64,000 bases of DNA from Theobroma cacao. Taxonomy: Eukaryota > Streptophyta > Magnoliopsida > Malvales > Malvaceae. The notes below the pieces were generated by a model, which saw only the letters and a program-made list of their open reading frames with translations, made no database searches and had not been told where the DNA came from. The position numbers were made by a program, and so were the translations under genes. The DNA lies in the NCBI RefSeq assembly GCF_000208745.1, contig NC_030854.1:8708961-8772960 (forward strand). The letters are read 5' to 3'. Of this stretch, positions 34,714 through 47,641 are shown in pieces. The first letter of the stretch is position 1; each line of letters begins with the position of its first letter.

Positions 34714-36278
34714 GATGGGGAGTCTAGCACATATATCTGTAGGAAAAAAATCCTTGATTCGGGAGATGCAAGGTTTAGGAGATATGGGTGTGTATTTTGA
34801 AGTTTTAGAGACAAATGCATTGTTAGAACATTTTAGAGTTAGGCCTATCTTAATAGACAAGATCAGAGAAGCCCAAGGTAAAGATGAGTTCATAACTAAG
34901 GCCTTGGAAAACCTTCAGGGAAGGAAAGGAAAAATATTTACTAAAGGCACAGATGGATTATTGAGGTATGGGATCAGACTTTATGTGCCCGATAGTGATG
35001 GATTGAGGAGAAAAACATTGAAGGAGGCACACATGGTATTCTATGTGGTACATCCAGGAGCTATAAAGATATATCAAGACTTGAGAAAGGTATATTGGTG
35101 GGAAGGACTCAAGAAAGATGTAGTTGAGTTTATCTCCAAGTGCCTAGTTTGTTAGCAGGTTAAAGTCGAGCACTAAAGGCCTGCAGGGCTATTATAGCCA
35201 TTACTGGTGCCCGAATGGAAGTAGGAGCATGTTACAATGGATTTTGTAACGAGCTTGCCTCGAACTAGTGAGGGTTATGACTTGATTTGGATCATAATAG
35301 ACCTGTTAACGAAGTCAGCCCATTTTCTTCTAGTTAAGACTACTTACAGGGCTGCCCAGTATGCTCGAGTTTATGTGGATGAGATAGTACGATTTCATGG
35401 TATTCCCATTTCTATAGTATCTGACAAAGGGACAGTTCACCAATAGGTTCTAGGGTAAGTTGCAAGAAGCTCTTGGCACTAAGTTAGATTTTACCACAGC
35501 TTTCCACCCTCAGACTGATGTATAGACTGAACGAACAATACAAACGTTGAAAGATATGCTGAGGGCATGTGTAATAAACCTTAGGGTCAGATGGGATCGG
35601 TATCTACCCTTAGTGGAGTTTGCTTACAACAATAGCTTCCAAGCTAGCATCCAAATGACACCATTTGAGGCATTATATGGATGGAAGTGCAGATCACCCA
35701 TTGGGTGGCTAGAGGTGGGAGAAAGGAAACTCTTGGGGCTAGAATTGGTACAGGATGCCACCGAGAAAATACACATGATTCGTCAGAGGATATTATTAGC
35801 ACAAAGTAGACAAAAGTCATACGCTGATAATAGACAGAGAGACTTAGAATTTCAAGTGGGGGATCATGTATTTTTGAAGGTCTCACCAACAAAAAGGGTA
35901 ATGAGATTTGGCAAGAAAGGAAAATTAAGCCCTCAGTATATAGGACCCTTCGAGATCTTAGAAAAGATTAGAGCAGTAGCATACCGTTTGGCACTATCGC
36001 TAGACCTCTCGAATATCCATCCGGTGTTTCATGTGTCAATGCTTAGGAAGTATAACCCGGATCCATCTCATATAACATGGTATGAAACCATTTAGTTGAG
36101 AGACGACTTAACCTATGAAGAGTAACCAGTGTCTATCCTTGATAGGCAAGTCAAAAAACTCCATCCAAAGGATGTAGCCTCAGTGAAAGTGTTGTGGCCA
36201 AACCACACCAGTAAAGAGGTAGAGTGGGAAGCCGAAAAGGAGATGAGAGCAAAGTATCCGCACCTCTTTAATACATAG
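34714..36278 (+). pseudogene. Element A integrase with C-terminal chromodomain-like tail, broken
   Basis: The linker (GSLAHISVGKKSLIREM) leads to the HHCC zinc domain (HPGAIKIYQDLRKVYWWEGL, then CLVC at about 35146). The core has its first Asp in TMDFVTSLP (about 35236), second Asp in IVSDKG (about 35424), and Glu in TERTIQTLKDML (about 35530), so the DDE triad is kept. Stops sit at about 35153, 35175, 35195 and 35215, where Gln, Gln, Gln and Trp are expected. A small indel near 35425-35440 shifts the frame, and two more stops precede 35547. From 35547 the C-terminal domain is open (GDHVFLKVSPTKRVMRFGKKGKLSP, HPVFHVSMLRKYNPDPSH). After a stop at 36093 the tail SILDRQVKKLHPKDVASVKV and WPNHTSKEVEWEAEKEM resembles the degenerate chromodomain of Tekay/Del elements. 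It ends at 36278. Confidence 0.92.
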
Positions 36279-36326
36279 AGGTACACTACCTTGTAGTTAG
36301 ATTTAAATTCGAGGACCGAATTTCTT

Positions 36327-36340
36327 TTAGTGGGGGAGAA
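36327..36340 (+). other. Polypurine tract of element A
   Basis: TTAGTGGGGGAGAA lies directly before the LTR start TGTGAAACC. Confidence 0.92.
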
Positions 36341-37254
36341 TGTGAAACCTTGACCTCCATAGATATGTAACTAGAAGTAGATGCGATAACACAAAGTAAG
36401 GGTAATTTTGTCATTTTCTTTGGTGAGCTCCTAGAAGTCAGTTTTCTAATATTATTAAGGCCTAAGTAGGCCTAAGGAATAAATGAGTGATGCATACAAT
36501 AATGAAATAAGTGAAGAAAATGGAAATAATGATAATTTTCATGATAGGGGTAAAATGGTCATTTTTGGTCTCGGGTCTAAAATTTTAAGTTTTCATGAAC
36601 CCAAGTACCTATAATCTATTATGGACCTTTTCTTAGTGTCAAAAGAGTAAAAAGTTTGAACCAAGTGGAAGAAGAAGGCAAAGTTAACTACTGAATGGCA
36701 TTTTTGTAAATAAAAGGAACTTTAGTCAACTATAGGATAAATATCAAAAATTTTCAGCAACTTCTTCTTTTTCTTCCCATATCTTCTCTCCATTTCACAT
36801 TCTTTATCTTCCATGGAAGCCTCCTTTAAGAAAAAAAAACCTCCATGACTTCCTCAAGTTAAACCCCAATTTTCATGCTTTTGTGCACCTTTTCACAAAG
36901 TCCTTTGTGCTCTTTTACTCTTCCACCTTAAAACCCTCAAAAGTCTTACCTTAACACTTTCTGTCACTAGCTAGGTGTTTTAGAGAGAGAAAGAGAGACT
37001 TTTTATAATAGCTTGAGAAATTTTGAAAATGAATTCAATTACAAATCTACTAAGGTGAGTAATGAAATTGAGTTGATTTTTGAGTTGTTGAGAATGGCTA
37101 GTGGCTAGATTTGTGAGTGTTTTGTAGTTGAGGTTGTTTATTCATCTTTAGTATGACTAGAATAGTGAAAATAAATAGCCACTTAATGGTAATTGGAAGC
37201 TAGTTAGGTATAACTAGTAGAACATAATTTAGGAAATAGACTTTAGAATTTATA
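36341..37254 (+). repeat. Element A 3' LTR, first segment
   Basis: Nearly identical to 9733-10673. It is cut after TTATA (37250-37254) by element B; the duplicate TTATA is at 50477-50481, after which the LTR resumes. TATA-like ATAAATATC at 36738-36746. Confidence 0.92.
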
Positions 37255-40200
37255 TGTCAAGCCCAACTCTATAATATATTTTCCATATTGTATAGGTACT
37301 TGATAGAATGTCTGCATACTTGAATGCCTCAGAAATCGTTAAAAGACGATATTGTACCTAATGGTACAATTAAGTTGATTTAAGCCTCGAACTAGTCCAA
37401 ATAGAGATTTTAAGATGAAATTGAGAATTTTAAAACCCCATAATGACTTAATATGGTGATTCGGAGTTCGAGGATTAATTTGGAGTCAAATTGGAATTTT
37501 CATGAAGTAAGGGCAAAATGGTCATTTTGCCACCCAAGGGCAAAATTGGAATTTTACACCACCTAACACTTGTCAAGCCCTTGAATTTTACCTATTATAC
37601 TTTGGATAGTTGAGATATTTTATGTGGTGGTGGGAGAATGCTTAATTATTAAGTTTAAAAATGGACCAATGGGATGGTGACAAGTGGCAAGTTTTCATTT
37701 CTTTATAATTTACATTAAAAACCAGCACAAACCTCTCTTATTTCATTCTTCATGTTTGGCCTCACCAAGGAAAAGAGGAAAGAAAAAAAGAACAAACCCT
37801 AGTGAGCAAAAATTCAAGGGAAAATTGGTGGATTTCAAGGTATTAAGCAAGTAAAGGTAAAATTGCTTGATTTTAGCTTGTGATCTACCTTTCCTATGCA
37901 TTCTTTTTCATTTTCCATGGTTGAGAATCAAGTTTGCATGAGGATACCTTTGCTGGCCGGACATGGGGGGAGGAGTTTTGATCTTGGATTTAGCTAGATT
38001 TCATGTTACTCTAGTGTTTTTAGTTGTTTGGTGATGTGTAGCATAAAGAGCAAACAAGAAAAATTCATGTCCTTCCAATACCCTTATTGGCCGAATCTTC
38101 CTTACGGTATGTTGATGGTGGATTTGATTTTATTTCAAGTGATTTGGTTAGGAATTATGATTTATGGTGTAAAAATCAAGTGTGAAAAACCATAGTGTTT
38201 ATGCACCCATCATGGCCGAATTTTCCAAGAGAAAATGTTGAGGATGATTTTGCTATAATTCATGTTATCTAGCTTATATTTGATGATTTGGAGTATTAGA
38301 AGTGAAATGAATTTATTTGGAGTCAATTTGGATGTTGTGGTTAAATCAAAGGTGAAGAGTTCGAATTAGGTCGAAAACGGATCCATTCCGATCACCCTTG
38401 AACCAACATGAATTCCATTTTTAAGTGACTATCCAAACAACCTCATGCATTCATATAGAGCCTGAAATAGATTTATAATGATATGACACAATATATTGAA
38501 TTATTTGTCGTGTATTGTGTATAGGTGGTGAGTCCTCTAACAAGGGTAAAGACATTAAGCCAAAGGACCAAGAATAGGAGTATTTCGAACTCCCGATATT
38601 GTGAGTAACCTTATTATCGTCTTAATTATCTAAAGTAGGTTTTATTCGTTTTTTATGATTTTATAGAAAAATGAGTTTAAATGGTAAATCCTTATGTTTT
38701 TTAAGTAAAATGTGATTAAATGAAATGAGTTTTATAAATCATTTTGAAATTGAATGATGATTTTAGAAATTGAGTAATTTGAGGCTGTTTGATTGTGTTG
38801 TAAATTTATGGTTTGAATTGAATGGCTTATGGTGATATTGGCATGAATGGCTGAATTGGAAATTTTGTTGAATATATGATCTGTTTTGCTTTGCCTTGAC
38901 AGGCTGCTAATATTATATTAGCCATGTTATGCTACCGAAATTTTATTGATTTGGTTTGTTATGTATTTAGCTTATTGCAATGGGCGGGTTTCTGTGGACC
39001 AACCTATTAGAGGGGCATGGTCAACCCCGTTATATTTACCTTAGTGCGAGAGGCATGGAAGGTATCTCTTAAGGTAAAGCTTTAGAGTTCACTGCACGCT
39101 AAATGTCACGACCCAGAACTCCATCGTGCCCATGACAATAGCCTAATTGTCTCGATCGACACTCATTACCTAGATTGTCAATCAGAACCCCGCAAGGCTT
39201 TAATATCAGTTTCTCTTTTCCTCGGTGAGCAACCATTACCAAATATCATGTTCTAAAAGAATTTAAGCTATTTCCAACTGAAATCAATAATAAAATGATT
39301 TTTGTCCCACAGGGGCTTTTTGGTCATTTTTTCTTAAAAGTTTCGAAACCAGTTAAAAAAGTAGTATGACAGTATAAAACACATAATTCATAATCAAAAA
39401 TAAATTTAAACGTCTAAAACTTTCATTTAAAATGAAATTATAACTATTTGAATATAATAAAGATATAGAATAAAATATTCAATTTTTTCATAAAATAATA
39501 TTTTTAAAACACTGCGCAAATAATTTTTACAACGAAAAAGCAAAATAAATTCATTTATATTGTAATATAGATAACCAAAGTATAAAACTAAATTTGCAGT
39601 GACACGTGAGCCCACGTACGACTAAAAGTGTCAAAAGAATTGAACCTACATATTTTGAGGATGCCAATCCAATTGTAGTCCTCGATGAAATGAGCTATTT
39701 ACCGACTATCCTGATACTTGAAATGGGTAGAAAGGAGGGTGGTGAGATTATAAAATCCTAGTGAGTAAACAAATATCATTTAAAATATCTAAAGGCGAGT
39801 AAAATGTGACTATTAAAATATTTCATCAAACTGTAATTTATCATTTTTCAACTTATTTCAACCAAATGAAATCAATTTATTTAAATCAAGTAATTAGTAT
39901 GGCTTATGAATTTCTTAAAAAGCTTGGCTCATGCCAAAAATTATTATCATACTCAGTTATCTGGGATACCTTGGCCGAGGGCTATCTCAACTGAGTCCAC
40001 CAAGGCTATTAGAAAGTCATGTATGCATAAAACATGTTTTCATTTTGAAAATATGGTCGTTCCTTGGCGTTAGCCTAGCTCACCTTCACATGGTTGTTTG
40101 ACTTAAAGTGAACTCTAAAATCATACCTCGGGAGTTACCCTACTCGCCTCTCCAACCGAGGTAAAATATAACGGGGTTTACCGTGCCCCTTTAATAGGCT

Positions 40201-43200
40201 AGTCCACGGAAACCCCTACAATAAGGTAAACCCACCATACAATAAAATTTTGACCGCATGACAGGGCTAATATATTACTACCCAGCCTGCAAGGGTAAAA
40301 TAAAATAATTCATACAATTCATAAAACACAGCCTAGCCAGTCATGCCAACACAATAACATAAGCCATCAATTCAATCTTAAATTTACAACATATCAGTGG
40401 TCTCCAATTACTCTATTTTCAAAATCATCATTCAGTTTCCAAAATAATTTATAAAATCTTTTTATTTAAACTCATTTTTGTTTATAAAACCTAAAATTTG
40501 CCATTTAAACTCATTTTCATAAAATTTCACCAAAACCGATTAAAAACATACTTTGGATAATTAAAATGATGGTAAGGTTACTCACAGTACTAGGAGTTCG
40601 ATATACTCCTATTCCCGATCTTCGGGCACAATCTCTTTACCCTTGTTAGAGGGCTCACCACCTATACATCATACGTGACACAAATTTCAATATATTGTGT
40701 CAATTTATCATAAACTATTTCAGGCTCTCTAAATCTAAATGAATGCATGCGATGGGATGCAAAATGTCTGATTAATCACTTAAATGTGATATTCGACCTA
40801 AGTCACACTATACTTGGCCTAATCGGCTAAAATCTCCAATTTAACTCCAAATCAATTCTTCTCACTTTCTACACTCCAATTATACCTAAACTACCTCAGT
40901 GACTGTGAATGAGATTCAATTTATCAGTCTCGGGTCAATAATCACACATGTCTATACGTTAAGCAAAAATTTGAATTTTCACACCAAAATTTTCCATTTA
41001 ATTTCTAGCCTCACCAAACATCAAATATCACCAAAATATCATAAAATATCATCAATTTCAGCCACAATATCCTCCCTAGAAAATTCGGCCAATGATGGGT
41101 AATGGGAGAAAATGAATTTTTCTTGTTGGTTTGTTTCTAGACATGATAAACTAACTAAAAACACTAACATAACTTAGAATCAAATCAATCCAACTTCATT
41201 CTCTCTCCATACCCATTCCAACCAGCCATGAATTCACCATGAAAACATGAAATCTAACCATGGAAAATGAAAAAGAAAGCATGGGTAGTGTAAATCACAA
41301 GTCAAAATCAAGAAATTTTACCTTTATTAGCTTAATCCCTTGAAATCCCACACTTTTTCTTCAATTTTCCCACCTAGGGTTCTTGTTTTTTTCCTTTCCT
41401 CCTTTGTTCTTCTTTGGCCAGCCATATGAATGAGAAATGGGCTGATTTTGTGTTAATTTTAAAGCTAAATATTTAATGGTTATAAATATGCCATGTGTCA
41501 CCATTTCATGGTCCATTTTTATTTCTTAACTATTAAGCTTTCTCTCTACACCATATAAATTTCTTCAATTATCCATGATAAAATTGGATAAAATCCATAT
41601 GCTGGACAAGTGTTATGGTGGTGGAAAATTATAATTTTGCCCCTAAGGCGACAAAATTACCATTTTACCCCTATACTCTGAAAAATATCAGGATCACCAT
41701 TTTTCACTTCTCAACCTCAAATCATACTCCAATAAGTCAAATATGATCAAAATCTTTAAAAAAAAATTCCCATTTTGTCATCAAGTGGCAAAATTACCAT
41801 TTTGCCCATAGATAGTGAAATTTTCTATTTGACTCTAAATTGATCCTCGAACTCAAAATCACCATATTAAACCATTTTGGGACTTTAAAATTCTTAATTT
41901 CATCTTAAATCCTCTATTTGATCTAGTTCGAGGCTTAAATCAACTTTGTTGTACCTCTAGGTACAATACCGAATTTTGTAAATTTTTCGGGACTCTCCTA
42001 GCATGCAAACATGCTATCCATCACATGTATGTTATGACAAATATTTTACAGAGTCAGGCTTGACATCTTCTCCCCCACTTGGATCAACCTTATGATTCTT
42101 CTTCATGATCGATTTCGACATCCGACTAAATATTAATATTTTAATATTATTTCATTAATAAAATATTATTTTATTTTAAAAATTTTATCTTGTCTCTTTG
42201 GTTCCCAAAGTTCCTTATTATGCCTCAATTCGCATCCGACCAACTTTATTTATCACCATATCAAAGTATGGGGCATTTCACTAAACCACCACATGAGGGT
42301 GAACTCAGCCAACGCGAAGGAACAACTATGTTTTAAAACGTACAAATATGGTTTATGGATATATGTCTTTTCTTTAACAGCCTTGGCAGACTCGGTTGGA
42401 TGCCTCTGATCCAAGTATCCCCGAGAATGAGTTTTCGCTTGAGCCAAGCTTTTAAGAGATTCATAAGGCTCGTTGTATATTTTGGATGAAATGTAACTAG
42501 TTTAAATGATTTGAAATGTGTTTTGATGTTATGAACCATCTTAGGATGATCTATTTTAATCGTCTCTATTTACTCGACTTTAGATATTTTAGATGATGTT
42601 TGTTTACTTACTGAGTTTATATAAACTCACCACCCTCATTTCCACTCATTTCAAGCTCAGGACAGTTAGTAGATAACTGATTTCGTCGAGGGCTACAGTT
42701 GGATTTGCATCCTCAAAAATCATAGGTTCACAGCCTTCGTTACTTTTGGACATTCGGGGGTCCACACATCATTGTAAATTAAATTACATACTCTGGTTAT
42801 CTGTATTACTATATGTACGAATTTATTTTGCTTTTACGCTACAAAAATTATTTACGGATATCTCTATAAATGTTGTTTCATAAGAAAATGGAATATTTCA
42901 TTTAATATTTTTATTTTATTCTAATACCTATCATTTCACTTTAAATGAATGTTTTAGACATCTAAACTTATTTTTGGTTATGAAATATGTATCGTTCACT
43001 CATATACTACAATTTAGATGGTTTCGAAATGTTTAAAGAAAAATGACCAAAATACCCTTGTGAGACGAAAATTATTTTTTTATTGTTTCGATTTGGAAAT
43101 AGCGTATAATCTTTTAAAATATGATGTTTAGCAATTATTGCTCACAGGGGAGGTGCGAAAACTGATATTAAGCCTTGCGAGGTTTCGATTGACATTCCGG

Positions 43201-43267
43201 GTAATGAATGTCTATCGGGATATCACGACGGTTGTTACGGGCTTGAAGGGAGTACCAGGTCGTGACA
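37255..43267 (+). repeat. Element B 5' LTR, interrupted by insert E
   Basis: Starts TGTCAAGCCCAACTC and ends GTACCAGGTCGTGACA. Segments 37255-39103 and 42286-43267 match 47642-50476. It is interrupted with an exact CTAAA duplication (39099-39103 and 42281-42285). Unlike A-group LTRs it has no minisatellite and no CTCGCTGCAGCGAG palindromes. Confidence 0.92.
39104..42280 (-). mobile_element. Insert E: minus-orientation LTR with 215 bases of adjoining internal sequence
   Basis: Bounded by CTAAA on both sides. On the minus strand a B-related LTR runs from TGTCAAGCCTGACTC (42065) to GGGTCGTGACA (39104), about 2.96 kb. The remaining 42066-42280 reads like sequence upstream of a 3' LTR, ending in the purine tract AAGTGGGGGAGAAGA. 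The whole insert also begins TG and ends CA. It is either a solo LTR of a family with a longer LTR that swallowed a purine tract, or a truncated element. Open frames at 39427, 39806 and 40899 look spurious. Confidence 0.8.
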
Positions 43268-43274
43268 ATTCAGT

Positions 43275-43286
43275 TGGTATCAGAGC
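43275..43286 (+). other. Primer-binding site of element B
   Basis: TGGTATCAGAGC, a perfect match to the initiator tRNA-Met 3' end, eight bases after the LTR end. Confidence 0.93.
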
Positions 43287-43469
43287 TTTTGGTTTTAAAG
43301 TTATTTTAAAAATTTATAGTGTTAGTGTGGCCCCAAGTTAAGTTAGGTTAGGTTGAGTCGAATGCATGCATTTGCATATAGAAACCTACCAGTTCTTGTG
43401 ATGCGTAAATAATTAAGAAATTACTGCTTGATTGCATATAGGTTTTGATGTGCGCTAGTTGCACACACC

Positions 43470-44060
43470 ATGTCTAGGAGAGACGGTAGTCTCAATGCCT
43501 CTCATAGTATTAGCGAGGGATCGCTAGATTCTACTACTAGGAGCCGATGGCAACCCGAACCAAGTAGTCCAAAAATTGCCTCGCCTAGGATTCCTATTAA
43601 TTGGATTCCACCAGATTTGGAGATGAGGGTTCGCAAAAAAGAAAGCGTCGACCCTTGTAAGACCATTGAAAGTGCTGATAGTAATGACATTAATGTAAGC
43701 ATGAGAAATTCCCTTTTGAAAGAGTCTAAGGAATACGCTGAAAAAAAGGGGAAAATAATGATAGCCGAAGGGGATTATCATCCTATAAAGGTATCTGTAT
43801 CTGTTGTTCTACACTTTCCTCCAAGCGAAAAGAGTAATGTAAGGGAACAACAAGAAAAGAATAAGGAGAAAGTAACTGTTGTAAATCATCGCCCTAGGAA
43901 GGTATCTGTTGTACGACATTTTCCTCCCGGTTGTGGAAGAAATGCTACACTTGTGAGTTATGAGGAATGTAGGAGAATACAGCAAGCTTGGATTAAGGAA
44001 CAAAGGAGAAAATCTCAAGAGGAGGAGGATGATCCTGAAAAAGATCCTAAAGATACTTAA
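43470..44060 (+). CDS. 196-aa protein encoded inside element B; SUVH-like FPPGCG motif
   Basis: The only convincing intact coding frame in the window: ATG at 43470, stop at 44058, about 180 bases after the primer site, where gag would start. The protein is hydrophilic. The N-terminus (1-50) is rich in Ser, Pro and Arg; the middle is Lys/Glu-rich; the C-terminus (176-196) is strongly charged (KEQRRKSQEEEDDPEKDP). A short motif occurs twice: KVSV...HFPP at 107-118 and KVSVVRHFPPGCGRNA at 144-159, followed by YEEC. I recall a KVSA-RDFPPGCG-type motif upstream of the SRA domain in plant SUVH histone H3K9 methyltransferases, so a captured gene fragment is possible. No SRA or SET domain, zinc knuckle or membrane segment is seen. 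It could also be a diverged gag or family-specific protein. Function unknown. Confidence 0.65.
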   Translation: MSRRDGSLNASHSISEGSLDSTTRSRWQPEPSSPKIASPRIPINWIPPDLEMRVRKKESVDPCKTIESADSNDINVSMRNSLLKESKEYAEKKGKIMIAEGDYHPIKVSVSVVLHFPPSEKSNVREQQEKNKEKVTVVNHRPRKVSVVRHFPPGCGRNATLVSYEECRRIQQAWIKEQRRKSQEEEDDPEKDPKDT

Positions 44061-47000
44061 TACCTTCATTGAAGCTCGTATCACCATAAATTTGGGCAAG
44101 TGTCGTTTAAGGCAAAATGTAATAGTTATCTGTACAAAAAAGTTAATAGTTTGGCTTTTAAAGTGTACGACTAGAATGTATTATAAAGTAGCTGTTTAAG
44201 TGACTGGATGTATATGGGAATCTTTTGGTAGGACAGAAGTGGATTAGCATTATGACTATTAAGGAAAGATATTTATCTTAGTGGCATGGTTGATCATCTT
44301 AGATAATTATTGAAGACTGATGTCGAAAGTCATTAATGATTCAAGCAATTACCCTAATTAACAATGAATATATTTTGCAATACAAAGAAATGGATACTGA
44401 TTAACGTGATGAACTTTTGGGGTGATAACCCTAGATTTTGACGAGATATAAAAGGCCATTTGAATTGATGATGTTTGTTGAAAATTATTACTTATCGTAG
44501 TATGTGAGTTTTTGATATTATTCTGAATGCAAAGCTAAATAAAATTCTGGTTTATGGGACAAATTGTATTAGAGACGATGATTCCAGAGCAAACACATTG
44601 AACTAGGGGACTATGTTAGAATAAGCGGGTTCAGTGTGTGGTAATTGCACAGGATATTGGGAAACAATGTGGTAAGACTGACAATCAATCATGGAGATGT
44701 GAAATTGGGAATATTAATTGTAGTTACAATTCGAAAAGATATGGAAGGGATTAATGAGGCTCTAGATGACACTTTGAGTGATTAATGTGATTAAGTTAAG
44801 GATCATAACTCTAAGTATGGAGGGAATTATAAAATGATGCCATAATATTATGAAATGATAATTTGACACAAATATGGTCCATTGGAGGTAAATGATGGAA
44901 CTTGAGAAAGATAAATTCTTGATTAATAAGGATTGCGAGTGTAAAGTGTGGAGAAAGACAAACTGTTTTCATAGTAATTATATTGAAAGTCAATAAATTA
45001 TTGGAGTACAAGACAAGGAAGATAATTAGATATGGACGACAACAAATTTGAGGAATGCTTTGGATAGTGAACAAATTATGTGTGGGGTGGTATATGTTTC
45101 TTGAATTCATTACACCATATGGAAAGGATGTTTTAAGGTAGGATATCATGAATGATGATGAAAGTCAAAATATGACATGAGTTGAAAGTATTAACTTGGC
45201 TTAGTGTGTATGACAAGCAAATAGAAGGTACCTATGCTTATGGAATTCATTATATATGCCTAAAAGGGAAACCCAATGGTTGAGGATGATTGATGTAGTG
45301 ACCTTGAATGCAAACAAATGGCTTTGATGAGGGAATTTCTAGTAATCACAGTGCTGCTGCACTGACTGTTCAGCGCTGTAATGCTATGAATATCTCATGT
45401 CTATGATGCATGAGCAAGATGGGAGTGACATGATAATGAGCTTACAAGTTGAATTTCGGTCATTGGTCATTGAGCTTTGTTATTTGGGAGTTTTAAATGT
45501 TCTGGGGAATGTTAACCTGAATGAATTGAAAAGTTTCTTTATCTCCTTGTATATGGGCATATAATTAAAAGAGAAATTAAAAGATTCTTGAAATGGCTAC
45601 ATTGAGATAAGATAACAAGTGATGGAAGTGTGAATGAAGGATTACAAGGGCGATACAAAAAACGAGTTTATATAGAATATCGTTATGAGAATTTACAATT
45701 CTTATCTTGACTCAGTTAAATGAAAAGGGTTAGTAACAACACAAGGCCAATTGTGTGATACCCTAGAAACCTATGAAGATGAGTTAGGGATTGAATGGAT
45801 GAATGCGTATTTATATACCTATAAGAATAAATGCACATTTATAGAATGACATACTCGAGATATTAAGGAGAAAATAAAAGATTAATTGTTTCAGGAATGC
45901 ACAAACATCTTTGAGAAGAAATTTCTAATCCTGTACGACAAGTATGAAATGTGAGATTTTTAAAACTGGCTAAGGAGCCTAACGGCTAAGTCACAGGTTA
46001 AGTGATTACATGTTGTGAGATATAAGTTTAAGATAGGTATCCCCAAGGAAATACTCAAGAGGAGTTCTGCTATGGATTTTGTGAAAGTAAGTATTAAGTT
46101 ATGTGGCTATAAAGAGGAAGCCGTAAGTTGGAAGTGAAATTCGTATTGACATTGAAAAGTACTTAAGAAGAACTTTGTTTCAAGTCTTGCAATTCCAAGT
46201 ACAAACTGCAAATTGGTCCAAGAAGAATGATGTCACATTAGTATGGAAAAATTGAACAAAAGATGATTGAAGTTTACCTTGATAATGAAGTCAGATAACG
46301 AAAATTTCCTAATATATTATGGGAATTGGAATTCGAAAAATGCTTGAGGCATATATGATTCAAATGAGTCTAAGTCTTAAGTGACAAATCAATATCGGAA
46401 TGCAATAAGGATACAATATATGTAAGAGGCATGAAAGATAATTGAGGAATAAGGATGACTTTTAGGAATTATGGTATTGCATAACATGCAATGGTTGAGT
46501 CAAGGAAAAATTTTTGAAGCATCAATGACATTATAAAGCATACATGCATATTAGATTACAATTCAATGAAAATGACATTGTGATGCAATGATATATAGTA
46601 CAAGGAAGCTTAAGTATATAATTGGGAATGATAAGAAAAGAGTAAAAAACGTGTACATGACGTGAAGCTAAGTATAGACATAAAGAGAGCAATCTGGAAT
46701 CGATTATACCCAATGTTCGTAAGTTAAATATGAAAATTTTGACATGAATTATGAAAATTATTCTATTGAATCTTGGTTATGAATGGGAATGAACAAAGGG
46801 AAATTAGTCTGAAGGCACTTGAGAACAAGGACCTGTGTACATAATGACGAATATGGACATCTGAATATGCGTGTGCATATGTATGTGTGGAGTTAGTAAT
46901 GTACCCAACTAAAGTGCAGAATGGTTCTTAGTGGTTCAAGACTTGAACTCAATATATTTGATGAGTTGCATAGATAATGTAACAATCAAGAATCCTGTCA

Positions 47001-47630
47001 GAACTTGACTTATGGTGACCTAAGGAGTTTTAGGGAAATAGTTAAGGAAATGTAATCTATAGTACGGTTAAGCCATATGAAATGGACTAATAGGATTAAG
47101 AAGATTGTAATTTCCTAAATGCAAGGTAAACATGAAGTATGTGGGAATAATTGAAGCCATTAACCTTCCTTAACGTTGAGGATATATACAAGAATGAGTA
47201 TGGAATGTTAATGATACTGTAAACTACACAATATTGTATGAGGATGGGATGAATGAATGAATGTCAAGAAGTTTGATAAGGAATGAAGTAATAAGATGGT
47301 GATTGGTATACATAAATAAATATAAAATACAATCGAAATTGGTATGATTGAGATGGAGTTATGGTTCAAATTTAATGATAGTAATAAAAGCATGCTTGGT
47401 GTCTCGATATAAGAGATCATTATTGTGAAGGTTACTGTTGATCTGATTCTAAAGGATAATGATAAACATAAGTGACGTACTCAAGTTCAATTGGAGGTAA
47501 ACGAGGTGAACAAATAAAAAATCCCCATAAAAGGTGATGACGTAGGAAGTCGAGCACTAGATGAGAAGCCAATACCCCCATCTTTTTTCCAAGTCCGATA
47601 AGTGAAATTTTGAGGTCAAAATTATATTTT
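44061..47630 (+). other. Interior of element B, non-coding, AT-rich
   Basis: About 3.6 kb without a recognisable gag-pol motif in any frame. I looked for FIDD/YVDD, DSGA, HHCC and CCHC patterns. Short frames at 44811-45149, 46531-46713 and 47208-47420 (minus strand) have no family resemblance and low complexity. The last 60 bases resemble the 3' end of gypsy pol before the purine tract. Confidence 0.7.
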
Positions 47631-47641
47631 AAGGGGGGTAG
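47631..47641 (+). other. Polypurine tract of element B
   Basis: AAGGGGGGTAG directly before the 3' LTR. Confidence 0.85.

Noticed and set aside
39427..41102. Short frames within insert E
   Set aside because: Located in an LTR with related sequence elsewhere (B LTRs) where the frames are not kept.
44811..45149. 112-codon minus-strand frame in the interior of element B
   Set aside because: Low-complexity, AT-driven composition, no family resemblance, and antisense to the element.
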